Source: UBA12068 sp038318455 | GTDB taxonomy: Bacteria; Patescibacteriota; Minisyncoccia; Moranbacterales; GWC2-37-73 | Direction: 5' to 3' | DNA length: 11,977 bases | Assembly (NCBI GenBank): GCA_038318455.1 | Contig: JBBQCF010000028.1 | Coordinates: forward strand, 1-11,977 | Shown here: in pieces, positions 6,991 to 11,977 of the stretch | Position numbering within the stretch: the stretch's first letter is position 1 | How the letters are laid out: every line of letters starts with the position of its first letter | The notes under the pieces: model-generated | Databases searched by the model: none | The model's input: the letters and a program-made list of their open reading frames with translations, nothing else | What the model was told of the DNA's origin: nothing | Made by a program: the position numbers and the translations under genes

Positions 6991-8223
6991 CTATTTTTCT
7001 ATCTTTTGAATCATAAGGCCCATTCTGTGGTCTTTTGGCTCAATAGAAAGAATTTTCCAATCATAGGTTTCTCCCGCACGAAGGATTTCATCCATTTTCT
7101 TTCCTGGATATACTTCTTGGAATTCACTAACATGAGCAAGGCCATGAATGTCTTTGTCAAGATAAACAAATGCTCCAAAAGGATTGATTTTGTCAATTTT
7201 TCCTTGTACTGTGTCTCCAACTTTGTATTTTTCAGCAATTTCACTCCAAGGATCTTTAGCAAGAGCCTTCATTGAAAGAGAAATTCTGGTGTCATCAATA
7301 CCAATAATTTTAGCCTTCACTTTGTCTCCAGTTTTCACGATAGTTCTAGGGTCATCAATAAGCTGCCAAGCAAGCTCTGAAATATGAACCAAGCCTTCAA
7401 GTTTGTCACTTTCTCTATCTGAAGCCATTTTAGCTGGTGGCAAGAATTTGATAAATGCACCAAAGTCAACAACTCCACTTACTTCACCTTCAATAACATC
7501 TCCGGCTTGTAATTGAGAAATAACTTCTTTTTCTTTTTCACTTGAAGCTGCGCGTTCAGAAACAATCAATTTTTCTGTTTCACGATCTGCATCAAGGATA
7601 CGCACCAACATTTCTTTTCCAACCAATTTCTTGAGAAGTTCAAGAATTTTGTTCTTATCTCCATCTTCAACGCGTGGGTAATGTTCGCTTGAAAGTTGTG
7701 AAACTGGAACAAATCCTGTAATTCCATTAACTTCCACCATAAGTCCTCCCTTATTAGCATCCAAAACTTTAGTCATAACTGCGCCCATTGCATCTCTTTT
7801 AGATTCAAGATCATCCCACGCTCTTTCATATGAAGCTTCGCGAATAGAAAGTTCAATATATCCTTCTTCATTTTCAAGATCAATAAGTGTTGCTCCAACC
7901 TTGTCGCCTTTTTTTACCTTACCAACAGCAAGACCATCTTTGATTTCCTTTCCAAGCACAATACCTGTTCCAAGTGCTCCAAGGTCCAAAAGAAGTGAAT
8001 TTGAAGTAATATCAATCACGATTCCTTCCAAGACATCACCAATTTGAGGAATTTTAACTGGGTTTTCCTCCAAAAGAATAGCCATGGGAGACATATCTCT
8101 TTCTTCTTCTTCCTTAATAACGGTTTTTTTAGCCTTTTTAGGTGCCACCATTACATCTTCTTTCTTGATTTTATCTACTTCCTCGGCCAACTTGTCGAGA
8201 ATGTCTGTTTTCTTTGTTGTCAT
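6991..8223 (-). CDS. rpsA: 30S ribosomal protein S1 (four S1 domains)
   Basis: An RNA-binding protein that recruits and unfolds mRNA on the 30S subunit during initiation. The protein is 410 aa. A Lys/Glu-rich N-terminal tail (1-55) is followed by four S1 OB-fold domains at about 60-128, 146-224, 239-319 and 335-407. Domains 3 and 4 carry the most canonical patterns (VDFGAFI, GLVHISEL; INPFGAFV, GLAHVSEF). E. coli S1 has six domains; four is usual for shorter bacterial homologues. A general S1-domain protein is the alternative, but the length and domain spacing favour S1. The ATG at 8223 is preceded by AAAGGT (8231-8236) with a 7-nt spacer. This is one of very few Shine-Dalgarno-like sequences in the window. 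The gene has a separate terminator at 6934-6968 and a long leader with a terminator-like hairpin (8289-8309), which suggests leader-based control. Confidence 0.92.
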   Translation of the reverse strand: MTTKKTDILDKLAEEVDKIKKEDVMVAPKKAKKTVIKEEEERDMSPMAILLEENPVKIPQIGDVLEGIVIDITSNSLLLDLGALGTGIVLGKEIKDGLAVGKVKKGDKVGATLIDLENEEGYIELSIREASYERAWDDLESKRDAMGAVMTKVLDANKGGLMVEVNGITGFVPVSQLSSEHYPRVEDGDKNKILELLKKLVGKEMLVRILDADRETEKLIVSERAASSEKEKEVISQLQAGDVIEGEVSGVVDFGAFIKFLPPAKMASDRESDKLEGLVHISELAWQLIDDPRTIVKTGDKVKAKIIGIDDTRISLSMKALAKDPWSEIAEKYKVGDTVQGKIDKINPFGAFVYLDKDIHGLAHVSEFQEVYPGKKMDEILRAGETYDWKILSIEPKDHRMGLMIQKIEK

Positions 8224-8288
8224 AATATTTACCTTTGCAAGAGTGCCACTTGCCTTGTTTTTAATAATTAAATAAGCACTATATACAT

Positions 8289-8309
8289 AAAAAATCCCTT
8301 TTAAAGGGA
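8289..8309 (-). promoter_or_regulatory. Terminator-like hairpin in the rpsA leader (candidate attenuator)
   Basis: TCCCTTTTAAAGGGA (8295-8309) is a near-perfect inverted repeat. On the - strand it is followed directly by six T (8289-8294). It lies 66 nt upstream of the rpsA ATG, so any rpsA transcript starting near 8376 must cross it. It could be a leader attenuator or the end of a short RNA of about 90 nt. The stem is short (about 6 bp) with a small loop, so its strength is uncertain. Confidence 0.45.
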
Positions 8310-8382
8310 AATTATCAAGAAATTCAGTGCAGAATTAAACCATTCCGCTATTAAATTTTCTTAATAAATTAACCACTTGATT

Positions 8383-8411
8383 ATCTTATACTATATTTGT
8401 TTTTTTGGCAA
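8383..8411 (-). promoter_or_regulatory. Candidate rpsA promoter
   Basis: On the - strand TTGCCA (8406-8411) and TAAGAT (8383-8388) are separated by 17 nt. An overlapping TATAAG (8385-8390) would give a 15-nt spacer. Transcription from about 8376 would give rpsA a leader of about 150 nt. The match is moderate and the region is AT-rich, so chance resemblance is possible. Confidence 0.35.
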
Positions 8412-8454
8412 GACTTCGCAGCTATTTTTAAGCTGTGTCAAACAAACAAAATAA

Positions 8455-8482
8455 GGTCTAATATGGCCATTTAGATTAGACC
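8455..8482. repeat. 8-bp inverted repeat with a palindromic loop
   Basis: GGTCTAAT (8455-8462) and ATTAGACC (8475-8482) are perfect inverted repeats around a 12-nt loop that contains the palindrome ATGGCCAT (8463-8470). It lies 30 nt upstream of the -35 box of the hydrolase promoter and 44 nt upstream of the candidate rpsA -35 box. It could be an operator or an RNA stem. On the - strand it is followed by a T-rich but interrupted tract, so it might also be a weak terminator. Confidence 0.4.
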
Positions 8483-8511
8483 CGCGGGGCAAGTATTAGG
8501 TGAAAACAATC

Positions 8512-8540
8512 TCGACAAGAAAAATTTCCCATGCTATACT
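8512..8540 (+). promoter_or_regulatory. Sigma70-type promoter of the MBL-fold hydrolase gene
   Basis: TCGACA (8512-8517, five of six matches to TTGACA), a 17-nt spacer, and TATACT (8535-8540, five of six matches to TATAAT). Transcription would begin near 8547, about 39 nt before the ATG at 8586. It is the best promoter match in the window. Confidence 0.7.
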
Positions 8541-8585
8541 TGGTCAGTATTAAAGATTTTTCTAAAAAATTAAATTCCCATACTC

Positions 8586-9248
8586 ATGCAAATACAATAT
8601 TATGGTCATTCTTGCTTTAAAATAACTATCAAGCCGGGAGGAAGAGCTACTGAAGATGTTGCACTTTTTTTTGATCCTTTTGATAAGGAATTAGGAATTA
8701 GACCACCACAAGGACAAGCAGATGTTGTTTTTGTTTCACACCAACATTTTGACCACAACAATGTTGGTGCTATTAAAGGAGATCCTGTTGTAATTGAAAC
8801 ACCTGGAGAATATGCAGTAAAGGGAATTAATGTTATTGGTCTTGATTCTTTTCATGATGGGGAAGAAGGTGTGGTTAAAGGACGAAACACTATTTTTATC
8901 CTTGAAGCAGAAGATCTTAAAATTTGTCATCTTGGCGATCTTGGCTGTGATTTGACAGGAAAACAACTCGAGGAAATTGACGGAGTTGATATACTTTTTA
9001 TTCCAGTAGGAGGAAATTATACTATTGATGGGAAAAAGGCAACTGAATTGATTCGTAAAATTGAACCAGCTATTATTATCCCAATGCATTACAAAGTTGC
9101 GGGCTCAACTGCTGATATTGACGACGAAACCAAATTTTGCGCCGAAATAGGAAATTGTCCAAAGGAAAAAATAGCCAAATTCTCCGTAAAGAAAAAAGAT
9201 TTGGAAAATAAAAAAATGGAAGTTGTTTTAATGAGTCATGAATCATAG
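8586..9248 (+). CDS. UlaG-like metallo-beta-lactamase-fold metal-dependent hydrolase
   Basis: A 220-aa protein of the COG2220 / UlaG-like branch of the metallo-beta-lactamase superfamily. The metal-binding signature SHQHFDH supplies His52, His54, Asp56 and His57. Further candidate ligands are His115 and Asp118 in CHLGDLG and His168 in IPMHYK. The segment MQIQYYGHSCF at the N-terminus and TPGEYAVKGI (72-81) are typical of this branch, which is often annotated as a Zn-dependent hydrolase. UlaG itself is an ascorbate-6-phosphate lactonase, but no ascorbate pathway is seen here and the substrate is unknown, so no gene symbol is given. The ATG has no Shine-Dalgarno sequence. The gene is followed after 19 nt by a small membrane-protein gene and then gyrA, all on one strand and probably co-transcribed at least in part. 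Confidence 0.9.
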   Translation: MQIQYYGHSCFKITIKPGGRATEDVALFFDPFDKELGIRPPQGQADVVFVSHQHFDHNNVGAIKGDPVVIETPGEYAVKGINVIGLDSFHDGEEGVVKGRNTIFILEAEDLKICHLGDLGCDLTGKQLEEIDGVDILFIPVGGNYTIDGKKATELIRKIEPAIIIPMHYKVAGSTADIDDETKFCAEIGNCPKEKIAKFSVKKKDLENKKMEVVLMSHES

Positions 9249-9267
9249 TTTATTGTTTTAGAAAATT

Positions 9268-9576
9268 ATGAATATTTCAGAAAAAATTGCACAAATAAGA
9301 AAACAACCTGAACATATACGCCTTCGCTGGGTTTGGGGAAGTGTTGCTGTTTCTATGTTTTTTATTATAACTATTTGGATTTTTTCTATTACTTTAATAT
9401 TCAAAGAAGGTACTGCTAAAAATGAAAAATCCACCGATACAACGGTGTCACTTACTGAACAATTAAAAACAGCAAAGAATCAAATACCTTCAATTACGAG
9501 TTTTAGTGAAAATACAACACCAGTCGTGCCAATTGACAGTGCTGTTGGCACAACAAGACCGAGTGATTTACAATAA
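9268..9576 (+). CDS. Small single-pass membrane protein, function unknown
   Basis: A 102-aa protein with a basic, amphipathic N-terminus (1-20, rich in Lys, Arg and Glu), one transmembrane helix at about 22-46 (WVWGS to LIFKE), and a polar Thr/Ser/Pro-rich tail of about 55 residues with no recognisable domain. The positive charge before the helix predicts an N-in, C-out topology, with the tail outside the membrane. The ATG lacks a Shine-Dalgarno sequence. It lies 19 nt after the hydrolase gene, which suggests one operon. I do not recognise the family. Similar small membrane proteins between a hydrolase gene and gyrA may be common in related genomes, but that is recollection, not evidence from this sequence. 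Confidence 0.75.
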   Translation: MNISEKIAQIRKQPEHIRLRWVWGSVAVSMFFIITIWIFSITLIFKEGTAKNEKSTDTTVSLTEQLKTAKNQIPSITSFSENTTPVVPIDSAVGTTRPSDLQ

Positions 9577-9616
9577 AAATAGTATCTCAAATTAAGCAAA
9601 TATAAAAGGATTTTTT

Positions 9617-9733
9617 ATGTTTGCTTTTCATAGCGATATTACACAAAATAAAAACGTACCGATAAATACCTTAATTGTTTATAGTGTTAATTTAAAAAAC
9701 TTGTTTGAGCACTGCTCAAGCGATTTTTCCTAA
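9617..9733 (+). CDS. Candidate 38-codon leader ORF upstream of gyrA
   Basis: A short ORF begins at ATG 9617 and stops at TAA 9731-9733, six bases before the gyrA ATG. It has an unusually good ribosome-binding site for this window: AAAAGGA (9604-9610) followed by six T and then the ATG. The 38-aa product has two adjacent serines and one cysteine near its end and no recognisable domain. Its last codons overlap a hairpin followed by five T (9701-9728). This layout resembles a leader peptide or a translationally coupled upstream ORF. A chance ORF remains possible because it is so short. Confidence 0.35.
   Translation: MFAFHSDITQNKNVPINTLIVYSVNLKNLFEHCSSDFS
9701..9728 (+). promoter_or_regulatory. 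Terminator-like hairpin immediately before gyrA
   Basis: TTGAGC (9705-9710) and GCTCAA (9714-9719) pair around the triloop ACT. The stem extends to 10 bp (9701-9710 with 9714-9723) through pairs that include G-T wobbles, and five T follow (9724-9728). It ends 11 nt before the gyrA ATG, so a terminator here would attenuate gyrA rather than merely end the upstream unit. The core can also be read as the palindrome TTGAGCA-C-TGCTCAA, a possible protein-binding site. Confidence 0.45.
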
Positions 9734-9739
9734 TCTGAT

Positions 9740-11977
9740 ATGAAAGCAGCTAATCAAAAACCATTAGACTTTGTTCCAGAAAATATTGAAGCTCGCCAAA
9801 TTGTGGCAGAAGTACAACAATCCTATTTAGATTATGCCATGAGCGTTATTGTCGCTCGGGCACTTCCAGATGTTCGCGATGGTCTTAAGCCTGTGCATCG
9901 CAGAATTCTATATTCCATGTGGGACACTGGCCTTCGTCCAAGCGCAAAATTTCGAAAATCCGCTACCGTAGTTGGAGAAGTGCTTGGTAAATATCATCCA
10001 CATGGTGATACTGCTGTATATGATTCTATGGTCCGTTTGGCGCAAGACTTTTCTCTTCGTTATCCTCTTGTTTGGGGTCAAGGAAACTTCGGTTCTATGG
10101 ATGGAGATTCTGCAGCTGCATATCGTTATACTGAAGCAAAACTTCGCCCAATTGCAGAGGAAATGCTTTTTGATATTGAAAAAGACACTGTTGACTTTGT
10201 ACCAAACTTTGATGGTGTGCACAAAGAACCAGTTGTCCTTCCAGCAAAACTTCCACAACTTTTATTAAATGGAAGCATGGGAATTGCTGTTGGTATGGCT
10301 ACCAATATTCCTCCACACAATCTCAATGAATTGGCTGATGCTATCAATCACTTGATTGACAATCCTGAAGCCAACGTGGATGATTTGATGCAATTCGTGA
10401 AAGGTCCAGATTTTCCAACTGGTGGAATCATGTATAACACTCCTGGGATTAAGGAAGCATATTCAACTGGACGTGGAAAAATTGTTACTAGGGCCAAAAC
10501 TGAAATTGTTGAAACAAAATCTGGCAGTTTTCATATTATCGTTACAGAAATAACATATCTTACGAACAAATCAAATTTGATAATCAAAATTGCTGATTTG
10601 GTAAAAGAGGGGAAAATTCTGGGAATCAAGGATCTTCGCGATGAATCTGACAAAGATGGTGTACGTATCGTGGTTGAGCTTAAAAAAGATGCTTACGCCC
10701 AAAAGGTCCTCAACAAGCTTTACTTGATGACAGATTTGCAGAAAAATTTCAATGTGAACATGTTGGCACTTGTTGACGGAATTGATCCTCAAATACTCTC
10801 TCTAAAATCAATTCTCGAGCAATACATCACTCATAGAAACAATGTTGTTAGGCGTCGTACTCAATTCGACCTCAATAAAGCCAAAGATCGCGCACATATT
10901 CTTGAAGGCTTGAAAATTGCCCTAGATAATATTGATGAAGTAATTGAAACTATCAAAAAATCACCGACTCGCGAAGAAGCTCATGCTAACTTGATGCGAA
11001 AATTCAAGCTTTCAGAAAGACAAGCAACTGCAATTCTTGAAATGCGCTTGCAAACCTTGGCCGGACTTGAACGCAAAAAAATTGAAGATGAACTCGTTGA
11101 GAAGCTAGCACTGATAACTATGCTTGAAGATCTCCTAGCAAGTCCAAAGAAAATTTTAGCCGTAGTTAAGGATGAATTGATTGCACTCAAAGAAAAATAT
11201 GGCGATGAGAGAAAAACCAAGGTATTAAAAACTGGCATTGAAGAATTCAAGCAAGAAGATGTGATTCCAAATGAAGAAGCTATCATAACCATTTCTCAAG
11301 ATGGCTACATCAAGCGCATGAACCCCGATGTATACAAGGTACAAAAGCGCGGAGGAAAAGGTGTGATCGGAGCCAGCACCAGAGAAGGAGATTCTATTGA
11401 AAAGGTAACCAGCGTGATGGCTCATGACAACTTGATGTTTTTCACGAACACTGGAAAAGTTTTTCAAACAAAGGCTTATGAGATTCCAGATTCCTCAAGA
11501 ACTTCTAAGGGTCAAGCGGTGGTTAATTTCTTGCAATTATCGCAAGACGAAAAAATCACAGCCATGATTCCATACAACAAGTCCGATGGATACAAATTCT
11601 TCTTCATGACCACTACCATGGGAGTAGTAAAGAAAACTAAAATTGAAGATTTTGACAATGTTAGACGTTCTGGATTAATTGCAATCACACTCGAAAAGGG
11701 TGACACCCTAAACTGGGTACAGCCTTCTACTGGTACTGATGAAGTTGTTATTAGTACTTCAAATGGACAAGCAATTCGCTTTAAAGAGTCAGATGTTCGC
11801 GCCATGGGAAGAGGAGCTGCTGGCGTCAGAGGAATCAAATTAAAGACTACCGATACTGTTGTTGGAATGGATATTGTTACCAAAGGACAAGCAGGAAATC
11901 AATTGCTCATCATCACAGAAAATGGTTATGGAAAAAGAACTGATCTCAAGCACTACAAAATTCAAAAACGTGGTGGC
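9740..11977 (+). CDS. gyrA: DNA gyrase subunit A (3' end beyond window)
   Basis: The A subunit of the A2B2 type II topoisomerase that introduces negative supercoils. It cleaves and rejoins DNA through an active-site tyrosine. The open frame runs 746 codons to the window edge without a stop; typical lengths are 800-875 aa. The N-terminal domain includes DVRDGLKPVHRRILY (44-58), the quinolone-determining region HPHGDTAVYD (86-95) and the catalytic Tyr130 in AAAYRYTE. Thr91 stands where E. coli has Ser83, and Asp95 corresponds to Asp87. The tower and coiled coil follow to about residue 505. The C-terminal beta-pinwheel starts near 511 and contains the GyrA box QKRGGKG (535-541), which separates gyrase from ParC. 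A second QKRGG occurs at the window edge (742-746). The ATG at 9740 lacks a classical Shine-Dalgarno sequence, and the candidate leader ORF stops six bases before it. Confidence 0.97.
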   Translation, partial: MKAANQKPLDFVPENIEARQIVAEVQQSYLDYAMSVIVARALPDVRDGLKPVHRRILYSMWDTGLRPSAKFRKSATVVGEVLGKYHPHGDTAVYDSMVRLAQDFSLRYPLVWGQGNFGSMDGDSAAAYRYTEAKLRPIAEEMLFDIEKDTVDFVPNFDGVHKEPVVLPAKLPQLLLNGSMGIAVGMATNIPPHNLNELADAINHLIDNPEANVDDLMQFVKGPDFPTGGIMYNTPGIKEAYSTGRGKIVTRAKTEIVETKSGSFHIIVTEITYLTNKSNLIIKIADLVKEGKILGIKDLRDESDKDGVRIVVELKKDAYAQKVLNKLYLMTDLQKNFNVNMLALVDGIDPQILSLKSILEQYITHRNNVVRRRTQFDLNKAKDRAHILEGLKIALDNIDEVIETIKKSPTREEAHANLMRKFKLSERQATAILEMRLQTLAGLERKKIEDELVEKLALITMLEDLLASPKKILAVVKDELIALKEKYGDERKTKVLKTGIEEFKQEDVIPNEEAIITISQDGYIKRMNPDVYKVQKRGGKGVIGASTREGDSIEKVTSVMAHDNLMFFTNTGKVFQTKAYEIPDSSRTSKGQAVVNFLQLSQDEKITAMIPYNKSDGYKFFFMTTTMGVVKKTKIEDFDNVRRSGLIAITLEKGDTLNWVQPSTGTDEVVISTSNGQAIRFKESDVRAMGRGAAGVRGIKLKTTDTVVGMDIVTKGQAGNQLLIITENGYGKRTDLKHYKIQKRGG

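Larger units (their letters stand above)
8224..8585. other. 362-nt divergent intergenic region between rpsA and the MBL-fold hydrolase gene
   Basis: No convincing coding sequence lies here. It holds, from the left: the rpsA Shine-Dalgarno-like AAAGGT; a hairpin with a - strand T-run (8289-8309); a small perfect inverted repeat AATTC/GAATT (8321-8325 and 8332-8336); a candidate - strand promoter (8383-8411); a short stem CAGCT/AGCTG (8419-8423 and 8431-8435); an 8-bp inverted repeat (8455-8482); a GC-rich patch (8481-8490); and the + strand promoter (8512-8540). I looked for conserved segments of tmRNA, RNase P RNA and SRP RNA and found none. A 6S-like or lineage-specific small RNA cannot be ruled out. 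Confidence 0.6.

Noticed and set aside
8400..8585. tmRNA, RNase P RNA, SRP RNA or 6S RNA in the large intergenic region
   Set aside because: No conserved tRNA-like ends, RNase P core, SRP tetraloop segment or long bulged 6S stem could be found by eye. A covariance search would be decisive.
11512..11883. 123-codon open frame antisense to gyrA
   Set aside because: It is antisense to the conserved GyrA C-terminal domain. The composition is that of a shadow frame.
1..11977. CRISPR array, insertion sequence, integrase or defence genes
   Set aside because: No regularly spaced direct repeats, terminal inverted repeats with a transposase, or recognisable defence or mobility proteins were seen anywhere in the window.

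Overview
The window looks like a piece of chromosome from a low-GC, small-genome bacterium of the Candidatus Patescibacteria (CPR) type, probably Parcubacteria-like. The grounds are the AT-rich sequence, tight gene packing, very few Shine-Dalgarno sequences, short versions of housekeeping enzymes, an S1 protein with four S1 domains, and secreted proteins with thrombospondin-type-3 calcium motifs. This placement is inference: no rRNA or other decisive marker is present. TGA acts as a stop (gmk ends in TGA), so the TGA=Gly code of Gracilibacteria/Absconditabacteria does not apply.

Layout. (1) Positions 17-2253, + strand: two adjacent genes for exported proteins of unknown function. The first has a disulfide-flanked pair of calcium-binding TSP3-like repeats. 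The second is a 405-aa protein with a G8 homopolymer in its coding sequence. They end at a strong bidirectional hairpin terminator (2280-2321). (2) Positions 2332-8223, - strand, read right to left: rpsA (ribosomal protein S1) with its own terminator; then a gmk-tilS-ftsH cluster from a recognisable sigma70-type promoter; then a polytopic membrane protein; then tRNA-Val(GAC) only 4 nt after that gene's stop codon. (3) Positions 8224-8585: the divergent intergenic region between rpsA and the next + strand gene. It holds a good promoter for the + strand gene, a probable rpsA leader with a terminator-like hairpin, and an inverted repeat. (4) Positions 8586-11977, + strand: a UlaG-like metallo-beta-lactamase-fold hydrolase, a small single-pass membrane protein, and gyrA, which runs off the right edge after 746 codons.

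The central genes are housekeeping: GMP phosphorylation, tRNA-Ile2 lysidinylation, membrane-protein quality control, translation initiation and DNA supercoiling. No mobile element, CRISPR array or defence island was seen. The observations most worth a second look are: a guanylate kinase whose P-loop lysine is replaced by glutamate; a 38-codon ORF with a Shine-Dalgarno sequence and an overlapping terminator-like hairpin just before gyrA; the possible slippage tract in the second exported protein; and a possible attenuator in the rpsA leader.
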